A stretch of 64,000 bases of DNA from contig NZ_SACJ01000001.1 in assembly GCF_004016525.1 (NCBI RefSeq), positions 372,001 through 436,000 of the forward strand. The letters are read 5' to 3'. Of the stretch, positions 19,801-28,006 are shown in pieces. Made by a program: the position numbers and the translations under genes. The notes below the pieces were generated by a model. That model had not been told where the DNA came from. It did no database searches and was given only the letters and a program-made list of their open reading frames with translations. Positions within the stretch are counted from its first letter, which is position 1, and each line of letters starts with the position of its first letter. Origin of the DNA: Flavobacterium sufflavum. Lineage in GTDB: Bacteria; Bacteroidota; Bacteroidia; Flavobacteriales; Flavobacteriaceae.

Positions 19801-21099
19801 ACTAGCACATGTATTTGTTGGCTGAGTTATCGTTCCCGGAATAGTTGGAGTAGCCGTCACCGTTACCGTTGTCGAAGCACATGTTGTCGTATTACATGTT
19901 CCCTCATATCGCACATAATAAACAGTAGTGGTTGTTGGTGAAACAATTACACTATTTCCTGTACCAACCAAAGTCCCACCACATGAACCGGTATACCATT
20001 TAGCTGTAGCACCTGCTCCTGCAGTTCCACCATTTAAAGATAAAGTCGTTGAGTTTCCACTGCAAATTGTGCTTGTTCCTGTAATACTAGTTGGAGCAAT
20101 GGAATTTGTATTTACTGTTATGTTTAAGACGCTTGTTGTATTACCGCAGGTATTAGAAGCTGTTACTGTATAATTTGTAGCAGATATAGCTACTGTAGGT
20201 GTCCCTGTAATAGTACCTGTAGAGGTATTTAAAGACAAACCTGAAGGCAATACAGGACTAACTGAATAAGTAACACTTGAACTTCCTGATGATGTTAATG
20301 TAGCGCTATTAGCAGAAATAGCATTACCAAGACAATAACTAGGTGAAGAAATTGTATAACTTAAACCTGATGGCGTTTGATTTGCTGTTACAGTTACTGC
20401 TTTCCTTACTGTATTATACCCACTATAAACAGCTTCTACATAATAAGTTTTGGTAGTATAAATTGTCCCTGGACTATAGGTAGCTCCTGTATCCAAAAGA
20501 TTCCCTCCACTTTGAGCATCGTACCATTTAAACGTAACTCCACTCGAAGGATTAGCCGTTGCTGTTAATGTTGGACTTGCAGAATCACAAAAAGAACTAG
20601 GACTTGCTGTAGCATTTACAGAACTATAACCACCACTTGAAACTAAACCTGGAAAATCTGTCAAAACTCCACCACCACTACCATTACAAGATGCTACGTT
20701 TATCCCTCCTATTTTAACCAAATCTGAAGCACTACAGTTAGTTGCAGCCCCAAGTTGTCCTCCACTTTCAATTTCAATTGAAGAACCTGCAGCCAATTGA
20801 AGATCATAATTCCCTGTAGAAAAATCTACTGAAGCTCCATTTTTAATAATAAAACGAATTGGTCCCAAACAAGAAAGATCCACATTTGACGTCATTGTTA
20901 ATATCATAGTATTCGTTCCATCACCTATGTATAAAACTCCCCCACAAGCACTTAAAGGAGAAGTACCACAACTAAGTCCAGTAGTATTTCTAGATGTAGT
21001 AATTGAACACTGTGCATTTCCTTTGGTCACAAAGGCAAAAGAAAAAAACAAAACAATTAAAAATATAAAAAAAGATTTCTTAAGTAAAATTAGCCTCAT
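16894..21099 (-). CDS. Large secreted repeat protein with T9SS type C-like C-terminus (paralogue 2)
   Basis: About 1401 residues from the ATG at 21099. The open frame extends to a TTG at 21150, but the ATG begins a proper signal peptide ending in KGNAQ. An N-terminal module of about 115 residues (CGTSPLSACGG, LSCLGPIRFIIKNG) is shared with paralogue 3. Ig-like modules follow, including four tandem copies of an 88-residue unit (264 bp each, about 18795-19848) beginning PGTITQPTNTCAS. The C-terminal 500 residues match paralogues 1 and 3, ending FILRYVDK and YDISGKILY...STKIIY. Role probably surface adhesion or matrix; no catalytic motif seen. Confidence 0.87.
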   Translation of the reverse strand: MRLILLKKSFFIFLIVLFFSFAFVTKGNAQCSITTSRNTTGLSCGTSPLSACGGVLYIGDGTNTMILTMTSNVDLSCLGPIRFIIKNGASVDFSTGNYDLQLAAGSSIEIESGGQLGAATNCSASDLVKIGGINVASCNGSGGGVLTDFPGLVSSGGYSSVNATASPSSFCDSASPTLTATANPSSGVTFKWYDAQSGGNLLDTGATYSPGTIYTTKTYYVEAVYSGYNTVRKAVTVTANQTPSGLSYTISSPSYCLGNAISANSATLTSSGSSSVTYSVSPVLPSGLSLNTSTGTITGTPTVAISATNYTVTASNTCGNTTSVLNITVNTNSIAPTSITGTSTICSGNSTTLSLNGGTAGAGATAKWYTGSCGGTLVGTGNSVIVSPTTTTVYYVRYEGTCNTTTCASTTVTVTATPTIPGTITQPTNTCASTSGNTFSIAAVSGATSYTWSVTGTGWSVTSGGTTTSATITIGSGVGTVSVSATNACGTSLTSTTGNITPTSVPVTPGTITQPTNTCASASGNTFSIAAVSGATSYTWSVTGTGWSVTSGGTTTSATIMIGSGVGTVSVSATNACGTSLTSTTGNITPTNAPAIPGTITQPTNTCASTSGNTFSIAAVSGATSYTWSVTGSGWSVTSGGTTTSATITIGSGVGTVSVSATNACGTSLTSTTGNITPTSAPVTPGTITQPTNTCASTSGNTFSIAAVSGATSYTWSVTGTGWSVTSGGSTTSATITIGSGVGTVSVTATNACGTSSASTTGNITAVTVSAPTAGTPTNPNCAVPTGSVPLSGLPTSGTIVQTGSHDDTYIITGGGTQTITGLLPGNYNFAVSNGGCTSATVNVTIASPVTNTWSSGSWSNGTPTINQRLVFASDYTNVNDVDIEGCSCQVTGSAAVTIKSGRTLKIENGVDIASTGSLTFENNASLVQINDNPTINSGNVNYKRYTAAVKRYDFTYWSSPVAGQTLKNLSPNTLYDKYYGYNPSTGWMISYNGVATMEAGKGYLIRAPQTFSITVAAIDTNPVFIGKPNNGVVSFSIAGDQVHLLGNPYPSAIDADAFLTENASKLEGTLYFWTHNSAPSNAVAGDATYNYTTSDYATYNRTGGVSTALAAAPGGTLPNGKIAAGQGFFAPASTAGGTVVFKNSMRLSSTGTLLNNSQFFKLSGTSKMTTNTEAEKNRIWLNLTNKEGAFKQTLVGYLTGATNDYDGGFDGVTYDGNQFVDFYSVNQGVNLSIQGRALPFVKKDSVALGYKSTIKGEFQISIDHTDGTLATQNIFLEDTDLKVLHDLKKEAYTFSTEKGVFNTRFILRYVDKNAVEPVVDTPQVDETVLVSVSNSEIAVGSTEDLISKIIIYDISGKILYEKEDVAANNFVVQNLISSQQVLFINVVLANGKTTSTKIIY
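18795..19848 (-). repeat. Four tandem 264-bp coding repeats in paralogue 2
   Basis: Each unit encodes 88 residues (PGTITQPTNTCAS...TSTTGNIT). The copies differ at only a few positions at DNA level; for instance ACTGACCAACCAGTACCGGT is retained in three of them. Unit boundaries are approximate. Confidence 0.9.
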
Positions 21100-21374
21100 A
21101 AAAAACAAAATTGATTTGGGACGGACAAGCCTTAAAACTTTAATTTTCAATTAATAAAACTGAATTATAGAGCAAGATTAAATGTAATTTCCTGTTCAAA
21201 AAACTAAAAACGTCTATGTACTTGTTTTCTCGTTGAAGTGCATATTTAACACTTGTAAAACCCTCTTTTATATTAAGTATTTAGCAACAAATCAACTCTA
21301 TGGTTTATATTTTAAAAAAGATTTATTACAACAAAACAAGTCAGTTTAAGAATGCACAAATCTTCTTTAATCAC

Positions 21375-21406
21375 AAAAAAATCCCGATTACTTTCGCAAC
21401 CGGGAT
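21375..21406 (-). terminator. Terminator of secreted paralogue 3
   Basis: On the minus strand ATCCCGGTT/AATCGGGAT (one G-T pair) is followed by seven T. It is almost identical to the hairpin at 16828, including the flanking ATAATTATAAAT, so the 3' flank was duplicated along with the gene. Confidence 0.85.
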
Positions 21407-21441
21407 AATTATAAATCTAAAACTTAGTTAGTGCCCTTGTA

Positions 21442-24400
21442 TTAATAAACTATTTTTGTTGAAGTCGTTTTTCCATTTACCAAAATCACATTTACAATAA
21501 GAACTTGAGGTGCCAAATTCAAATTTTGAATCACATAATCGTTAGTATCTATTTCGTCTTTCTGATAAATTATTGCTCCTGAAATATCATAAATAATAAT
21601 TTTTGATATCATATCTTCTGAAGAACTTACACTAATTTCATTTTTATTTACCGAAACCAACACCGTTTTATCAACTTGCTCAACTGTATTTTTTTCTACA
21701 TAACGCAACATAAAACGAGTATTAAAAACACCCTTCTCTGTACTAAAAGTATAAGGCTCTTTTCTCAAATCATGTAATATTTTTAAATCTTTATCTTCTA
21801 AAAATACTGTTTGTGACATTAATGCCCCATCAGCATGATCGATGCTAATTTGGAATTCACCTTTAATTGCCGACTTATATCCTAAAGTTATACTGTCTTT
21901 TTCAACAAAAGGAAGTGCACGTCCCTGAATAGACAAATTCATTCCCTGATTCACACTATAAAAATCAACATATTGGTTTCCATCGTAAGTTACACCATCA
22001 AAACCGGGATCATAATTATTAGTCGCCCCAGTTAAATAACCAATTAAAGTTTGCTTAAAAGCCCCCTCTTTATTGGTTAAGTTTAACCAAATACGATTTT
22101 TCTCTGCAATAGCTACGGTAATAGCTGATTTAGTACTAGTACTTAATTTGAAAAACTGTGAATTATTTCCTGTAATTCTCATACTATTATTAAAAACCAA
22201 CGTTCCCCCAGTGACACTTGTAGGCGCAAAAAATCCCTGACCGGCTGCAATTTTGCCATTTGGAGTTGCCCCTCCAGTTATGGCTGCCGTTCCTGTTCCC
22301 ACTCCACCTGTTCTATTATAACTTGCATAATCATTTGAAGTATAATTATAAATAGCATCTCCTGCTACGGAGATACTTGGTGGTGAATTATGTGTCCAAA
22401 AATAAAGCGTTCCTTCTAACACCGTTGAATTAGCATCTAAAAAAGCATCCGCATTAATAGCTGAGGCATAAGGATTTCCTAGGAGATAGGAGTTATTTGC
22501 AGTCAGTGCTAAAGATACCACACCATTATTAGGTTTTCCAATAAACACAGGATTTGTATCAATTGCAGCAACAGTAATGCTGAATGTTTCCGGAGCTCTG
22601 ATAAGATACCCATTACCGGCTACCATAGTAGCCGCTCCATTATAATAAATCACCCAGCCTGTACTAGGATTATAGCCATAATACTTATCCCCTAATGTAT
22701 TAGGCGATAAATTCTTTAAAGTTTGTCCCGCAACTGGAGAAGACCAATAGGTAAAATCATAACGTCTTACTGGAGTAGTATAACGTTTATAATTAATATT
22801 TCCCGTATTTATTGCAGCATCATTAATTTGTACTAAACTCGCATTGTTCTCGAAAGTTAATGACCCCGTACCTAAGACTTCTACTTGATTGGTTATTTTT
22901 AAGGTATGTCCTGAATTTATAACAACGCTTGATCCAGTTGTAACCTGACAAGAACAAGCGTCCAAATCGGCAGTGGAAGAAAAGTTTCCATTAAAAACAA
23001 TAGCTTGTAAAATTGTTGGAGTACCATTAGACCAGGACGTAGTCCAAGTATTTGTAATCACTGGATCAATAACAACATTTGCTGTAGCCAATGAAGTACA
23101 AGTCCCATTATAAACCGTGAAATTATAAGTTCCCACAGCTAAACCAGAAATAGTAGTTGTAGTACCAGTTCCTGTATAACCACCGGGGTTTATAGTCCAT
23201 GTACCAGAGGCTGGCAAACCACTTAACTCGACACTTCCTGTTGACATAACACATGTTGGTTGGATAAGAGTTCCTACTATTGGAGTTGTTGGCAAAGGAT
23301 TAACTGTTATGTTTTTTGTCGCTGTTGTAGTACCACAGGATCCTCCGCTAGTTGTCAATGTTAAAGTGATACTGCCGGATTCTCCTGCGCTGGCTGTATA
23401 AGTCGCTGTTGATGGATTAGTGGCATTAATCCAAGTTCCTGAACCTCCTGACCAAGTACCTCCAGTAGCACCTCCTCCTACCGATCCTCCCATTGCTGCA
23501 GAAGTACCGCTTTGACAGATAGCTGACAAGGCACTACCTGCACTGGCTGTTGGATTTGGATTTACGGTTATTGTTTTTGTCGCTGTTGTAGCACCACAGA
23601 ATCCTCCGCTAGTTGTCAATGTTAAAGTGATACTGCCGGATTCTCCCGCGCTAGCTGTATAAGTCGCTGTTGATGGATTTGTGGCATTTGTCCAAATCCC
23701 TGAACCTCCTGACCAGGTACCTCCAATAGCACCTCCTCCAACAGATCCTCCCATAGCTGCAGAAGTACTGCTTTGGCAGATAGCTGACAAGGCACTTCCC
23801 GCACTGGCTGTTGGATTCGGATTAACGGTTATTGTTTTTGTCGCTGTTACTGTACCACAGGATCCTCCGCTTGTTGTCAATGTTAATGTGATACTGCCGG
23901 ATTCTCCTGCGCTAGCTGTATAAGTCGCTGTTGATGGATTTGTGGCATTTGTCCAAGTTCCTGAGCCTCCTGACCAGGTACCTCCAGTAGCACCGCCTCC
24001 AACGGATCCTCCCATTGCTGCAGAAGTACCGCTTTGGCAGATAGCCGACAAGGCACTTCCCGCACTGGCTGTTGGATTTGGATTAACAGTTATCGTTTTT
24101 GTCGCTGTAGTAGTACCACAAGATCCTCCACTTGTTGTCAATGTCAAAGTGATACTGCCGGATTCTCCTGCGCTAGCCGTATAAGTCGCTGTTGATGGAT
24201 TAGTGGCATTTGTCCAGATTCCTGAGCCTCCTGACCAAGTACCGCCGGTAGCAACTCCTCCAACGGATCCTCCCATAGCTGCAGAAGTACCGCTTTGGCA
24301 GATAGCCGACAAGGCACTTCCCGCACTGGCTGTTGGATTTGGATTAACAGTTATCGTTTTTGTCGCTGTTGTAGTACCACAAGACCCTCCACTTGTTGTC

Positions 24401-26907
24401 AATGTTAATGTGATACTGCCGGATTCCCCTGCGCTAGCTGTATAAGTCGCTGTTGATGGATTAGTAGCATTGGTCCAGGTTCCTGAGCCTCCTGACCAAG
24501 TACCTCCAGTAGCACCGCCTCCAACAGATCCTCCCATAGCTGCAGAAGTACTGCTTTGGCAGATAGCTGACAAGGCACTTCCCGCACTGGCTGTTGGATT
24601 CGGATTAACGGTTATTGTTTTTGTCGCTGTTACTGTACCACAGGATCCTCCGCTTGTTGTCAATGTTAATGTGATACTGCCGGATTCCCCTGCGCTAGCT
24701 GTATAAGTCGCTGTTGATGGATTAGTAGCATTGGTCCAGGTTCCTGAGCCTCCTGACCAAGTACCTCCAGTAGCACCGCCTCCAACAGATCCTCCCATAG
24801 CTGCAGAAGTACTGCTTTGGCAGATAGCTGACAAGGCACTTCCCGCACTGGCTGTTGGATTCGGATTAACGGTTATCGTTGCACTACCAGAAACCGTATT
24901 AGAACAATTAGGAGTACTTTGATAAATTACACTAACCAAATTATAAACAAAAGATCCTGCAGCAGTTGTAGAAACTGGTACAGTCGAAGAATTATTTGAT
25001 GCAACATTAACTGTCTGATTTGCTCCTCCATTTATATTATATGTTATTGTGATAGCAACTGATTGGGGATTTGCAAATGTAATATTAGGAGAAGAATCTC
25101 CCACACAGACACTCGTCGTACCAATAATAGTAGCTGTAGGCATTGGACGAACAATCAAATTAGCACCAGAATCTACAATACTTGTAGTATTTGTACAAGA
25201 GGCATTAGAAATAGAAACTAATGTATAACCTGTATTTGATGTCGGATTATCTGCGGGTGTAAAACTATAAGCTGACGAAGATGGAATTGCAACTGTATAC
25301 TGTATTAAAGTGGCATCATTTCTATAAGTTATACTATAAGGTGCCGAAAAACTAGAAGCCTCAGCATTAAAAGTCAATTGGGGGCTACCTCCGGCACAAA
25401 TGGTAGTTGCCGAAAAACCATTAGTTACATTATTGGGTAAGGCATTAACCGTTGCTACAACCGCCGTTCTTGTTACTGTAGTACAACCAGAATTAGTAGC
25501 ATCAACATAATAAGTTGTCGTACTTGATATTGATGGAGTAGTGAAAGAAGCACCTGTTCCCAATGAACTACCTCCACTTGAAGCTGCATACCAATTAATT
25601 GTTCCTGCCGAAGCCGTGGCTCCTAATGTTACCGTTCCTGTTCCACAAACTGATGAAGGAGTAGTTCCCGTTATTGTTGGAATCGGATTCACCGTTGCTA
25701 CAACCGCCGTTCTTGTTGCTGTAGTACAGCCCAAATTGGTCGCATCAACATAATAAGTTGTCGTACCTGATATTGATGGAGTGGTAAAAGAGGTTCCTGT
25801 TCCCAATGAGCTACCTCCTGTTGAAGCTGCATACCAATTGATTGTCCCTGCTGAAGCAGTGGCTCCCAATGTTACCGTTCCTGTTCCACAAACTGATGAA
25901 GGAGTCGTTCCTGTTATTGTTGGAATTGGGTTTACAGTTACCACTGTAGCCAATGATGATGCACTTAGACAACCCGCAGCATTTGTTACCTGAACAGTAT
26001 AACTACCCGATGTAGTAGCACTTATACTTTGGGTAGTTACTCCTGTTGACCATAAATATCCTGTTCCGGCACTTGATGTTAATGTCACACTTCCTCCTGC
26101 ACAAAAAGTTGTTGAACTTCCTGGAGTTATTGTCGGTGTGGCTGGTAAAGTATTTACGCTAACAGAATTTTCAGCAATCATGGGATTTGTAATACCCGAA
26201 TTTTTTATTTTGACCTGATATGTCCCGGCTGAACTAGCAGTTGCAGTAAAACTATATGTTGGACTGGAAGAAAAAGAGGTCGCTGCAAGACCCGGACCAG
26301 AAAAAGAGTAAGTAAAAGTACCTGAAGAAGTTGGAGGAGGTGTTGCCGTAAGGGTTATTTGACTACCAACGCAAACCGGACTATTTGAGGCCAAACTACC
26401 TGTTCCAGCATATGATAATAAATCAGCAAAACTTAAATCGGCTCCTGCTCCACCATTACAACTTGCTAATAAATTTGTCCCTATGTAGATTCGTTCCGAT
26501 GCATTACAAGACCCTCCAATCAAATCAGATCCCGGTTCAAAAGTTATCGATGAACCTTCAGCAAGAAGTAAACGATTATTCCCTGGTGAAAAATCAAATG
26601 AACCCTTATTTTTTACAATAACCTGAATAGCACCTAAACATGTTAAATTCAATTCTGCATCCATATAAATATTCGTAATCGAAGATCCGTTTCCAACTGT
26701 TAAAGTACCATTACAAGCACTAAGTGGCAAAGTCCCGCATGTAAATGTGCTAGCATTTATATTCCCTGCCGGGCTAGCAACAATAGAACATTGAGCTGCT
26801 AGGTTTTGATTAAATCCAATAATAAACAATCCAATCAAAAGTATAATTGAGTAAATTCTTTGCGTTGTATGATTAAGTCCAAAATTCTGAAGTATTTTTC
26901 TTTTCAT
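21442..26907 (-). CDS. Very large secreted repeat protein with T9SS type C-like C-terminus (paralogue 3)
   Basis: 1821 residues. A signal peptide (about 1-38, ending NLAAQ) is followed by the same cysteine-containing N-terminal module as paralogue 2 and Ig-like modules. Within these are two tandem 80-residue units (about 25450-25930, PIPTITGTTPSSVCG...) and six tandem 87-residue units (about 23300-24866, NPNPTASAGSALSAICQS...). The C-terminal 500 residues match the other two paralogues, ending FMLRYVEK and YDISGAIIY...STKIVY. The Thr/Ser/Gly-rich repeats look like stalk modules holding something away from the cell. No enzyme motif is visible. Frame is intact through all repeats, so it is probably selected. 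Confidence 0.87.
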   Translation of the reverse strand: MKRKILQNFGLNHTTQRIYSIILLIGLFIIGFNQNLAAQCSIVASPAGNINASTFTCGTLPLSACNGTLTVGNGSSITNIYMDAELNLTCLGAIQVIVKNKGSFDFSPGNNRLLLAEGSSITFEPGSDLIGGSCNASERIYIGTNLLASCNGGAGADLSFADLLSYAGTGSLASNSPVCVGSQITLTATPPPTSSGTFTYSFSGPGLAATSFSSSPTYSFTATASSAGTYQVKIKNSGITNPMIAENSVSVNTLPATPTITPGSSTTFCAGGSVTLTSSAGTGYLWSTGVTTQSISATTSGSYTVQVTNAAGCLSASSLATVVTVNPIPTITGTTPSSVCGTGTVTLGATASAGTINWYAASTGGSSLGTGTSFTTPSISGTTTYYVDATNLGCTTATRTAVVATVNPIPTITGTTPSSVCGTGTVTLGATASAGTINWYAASSGGSSLGTGASFTTPSISSTTTYYVDATNSGCTTVTRTAVVATVNALPNNVTNGFSATTICAGGSPQLTFNAEASSFSAPYSITYRNDATLIQYTVAIPSSSAYSFTPADNPTSNTGYTLVSISNASCTNTTSIVDSGANLIVRPMPTATIIGTTSVCVGDSSPNITFANPQSVAITITYNINGGANQTVNVASNNSSTVPVSTTAAGSFVYNLVSVIYQSTPNCSNTVSGSATITVNPNPTASAGSALSAICQSSTSAAMGGSVGGGATGGTWSGGSGTWTNATNPSTATYTASAGESGSITLTLTTSGGSCGTVTATKTITVNPNPTASAGSALSAICQSSTSAAMGGSVGGGATGGTWSGGSGTWTNATNPSTATYTASAGESGSITLTLTTSGGSCGTTTATKTITVNPNPTASAGSALSAICQSGTSAAMGGSVGGVATGGTWSGGSGIWTNATNPSTATYTASAGESGSITLTLTTSGGSCGTTTATKTITVNPNPTASAGSALSAICQSGTSAAMGGSVGGGATGGTWSGGSGTWTNATNPSTATYTASAGESGSITLTLTTSGGSCGTVTATKTITVNPNPTASAGSALSAICQSSTSAAMGGSVGGGAIGGTWSGGSGIWTNATNPSTATYTASAGESGSITLTLTTSGGFCGATTATKTITVNPNPTASAGSALSAICQSGTSAAMGGSVGGGATGGTWSGGSGTWINATNPSTATYTASAGESGSITLTLTTSGGSCGTTTATKNITVNPLPTTPIVGTLIQPTCVMSTGSVELSGLPASGTWTINPGGYTGTGTTTTISGLAVGTYNFTVYNGTCTSLATANVVIDPVITNTWTTSWSNGTPTILQAIVFNGNFSSTADLDACSCQVTTGSSVVINSGHTLKITNQVEVLGTGSLTFENNASLVQINDAAINTGNINYKRYTTPVRRYDFTYWSSPVAGQTLKNLSPNTLGDKYYGYNPSTGWVIYYNGAATMVAGNGYLIRAPETFSITVAAIDTNPVFIGKPNNGVVSLALTANNSYLLGNPYASAINADAFLDANSTVLEGTLYFWTHNSPPSISVAGDAIYNYTSNDYASYNRTGGVGTGTAAITGGATPNGKIAAGQGFFAPTSVTGGTLVFNNSMRITGNNSQFFKLSTSTKSAITVAIAEKNRIWLNLTNKEGAFKQTLIGYLTGATNNYDPGFDGVTYDGNQYVDFYSVNQGMNLSIQGRALPFVEKDSITLGYKSAIKGEFQISIDHADGALMSQTVFLEDKDLKILHDLRKEPYTFSTEKGVFNTRFMLRYVEKNTVEQVDKTVLVSVNKNEISVSSSEDMISKIIIYDISGAIIYQKDEIDTNDYVIQNLNLAPQVLIVNVILVNGKTTSTKIVY
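23300..24866 (-). repeat. Six tandem 261-bp coding repeats in paralogue 3
   Basis: Each unit encodes 87 residues with one Cys near the start (AICQS) and one near the end (GGSCG). Two neighbouring copies (around 24405-24587 and 24666-24848) appear identical at DNA level over about 190 bases, whereas others differ at scattered sites. This points to recent duplication or gene conversion. Confidence 0.93.
25450..25930 (-). repeat. Two tandem 240-bp coding repeats in paralogue 3
   Basis: Each unit encodes 80 residues (PIPTITGTTPSSVCGTGTVT...TRTAVVATVN). The two copies differ at roughly one base in ten by eye. Boundaries are approximate. Confidence 0.85.
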
Positions 26908-27390
26908 AATTTCAGCATTTAAGGTTCAATTCTCAATAAAGTCCCAACAAAATATTTTTCACATAAGACTATTTTATACCGATAACAAACTCATCTATTA
27001 ATTTTAGAGCTTTTTAAATTCCATCTAATTCTTTAACTTATGAATGTTTGCCTTTTAGTATGAAGTTTTGACAGGTCTTTTATATTGCTTTTTTATAAAA
27101 AAAAGCCTCAGACTGATACAAGAAATCTTTTTAATTCAATTAAAACTGGCTCTAATAAAAATGTGGTATTTTTTTTGAATTAAAGCAGTATTTGTCAGGT
27201 CAAAAAAACCATATAAGATTATGATTTTCAATTAATTCTCTATTGAAGTTAGCAATTATGAATCGTAAAAAGTAAAAAAATCGTCAAAGCACCTTTTTAT
27301 CTGTTATACAACCACTTAGCTACAAACAAAAAAATATGATTTGAAAAATCAATAAAAAAACCGAATTTTGAATACCTAAAATCCTCAGGA
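26908..27390. other. 483-bp intergenic region between divergent secreted-protein gene and recX
   Basis: Strongly A/T-rich. The related strings GACAGGTC (27070) and GTCAGGTC (27196) occur about 126 bp apart, but I see no convincing promoter box, RNA gene or ORF. It presumably holds the promoters of both divergent genes. Confidence 0.5.
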
Positions 27391-27867
27391 ATGAAAGAAG
27401 TCTATTCCCTTAAAGAAGCCATCCAAAAAATAGAACATTATTGTGCTTATCAGGAACGTTGTCACGAAGAGGTAGAGCAAAAATTGCGAAGCATGAAAAT
27501 GGATTCGGAAGAAATAGATCAAATAATTGCACATCTTATCAACGACAATTTTCTAAACGAAGAGCGTTTTGCCTGCAGTTTTGCCCGGGGAAAACACCGT
27601 ATCAAACATTGGGGAAAAATCAGGATTACCAATGAATTAAAATTCAGGGGAATTAATCAGACTTTGATTAATATTGCCTTAAAAGAAATTAGCTCTGAGG
27701 AGTATTACAGTACTTTTGACACTTTAGCAACAAGACATTGGGAATCTATTCAAGAATCCAATTTGCTAAAAAAAAGAAAAAAATTTTGTGATTTTATGCT
27801 AAGACGCGGATTTGAGAGTAATCTGGTTTATGAAAAAGCTAGAGACTTGGAAAGCAGTGATCAGTAA
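27391..27867 (+). CDS. recX: Regulatory protein RecX
   Basis: Modulates RecA filament activity. At 158 residues it has the three-helix repeat layout typical of the family: YCAYQERCHEEVEQKL, then LINDNFLNEERFACSFARGK, and HWGKIRITNELKFRGI, the RecX signature. recA is not adjacent. The stop codon lies inside a dispersed intergenic repeat (27856-27888), and the gene converges with the ketoacyl synthase gene. Confidence 0.92.
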   Translation: MKEVYSLKEAIQKIEHYCAYQERCHEEVEQKLRSMKMDSEEIDQIIAHLINDNFLNEERFACSFARGKHRIKHWGKIRITNELKFRGINQTLINIALKEISSEEYYSTFDTLATRHWESIQESNLLKKRKKFCDFMLRRGFESNLVYEKARDLESSDQ

Positions 27868-28006
27868 TCAGGTTTTTAGTGTTCAGTTATAAAAATCATT
27901 TACTTAAAAACACAACAAATCATCGTTTAAAATCCGTTTAATCTGTCAAATCTGTGACAAAAAACTGAGGGCTTTGTGCCTTCCTTGTGAGCTTCGTAGT
28001 TAAATT
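27856..28006 (+). repeat. Composite three-word intergenic repeat, copy A
   Basis: Three words in order: AGTGATCAGTAATCAG plus AGTGTTCAGTT (27856-27888), a TCCGTTTAATCTGTCAAATC string (27929-27959), and CTTTGTGCCTTCCTTGTGAG plus CTTCGTAGTTAAATT (27972-28006). The first overlaps the recX stop and the last overlaps the stop of the opposing gene. Copy B at 48977-49160 has the same three words in the same order on the other strand. Confidence 0.65.

Noticed and set aside
21100..21150. N-terminal extension of secreted paralogue 2
   Set aside because: It begins with TTG and would place 17 charged residues before a normal signal peptide.
23300..24866. Regularly spaced repeat that could be mistaken for a CRISPR array
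   Set aside because: Units are 261 bp, abut without spacers and keep one reading frame through the whole gene.
23622..24922. Regular series of overlapping open frames of 60-80 codons on both strands
   Set aside because: They are shadows of the 261-bp coding repeats of secreted paralogue 3; their exact 261-base spacing follows from the repeat unit.
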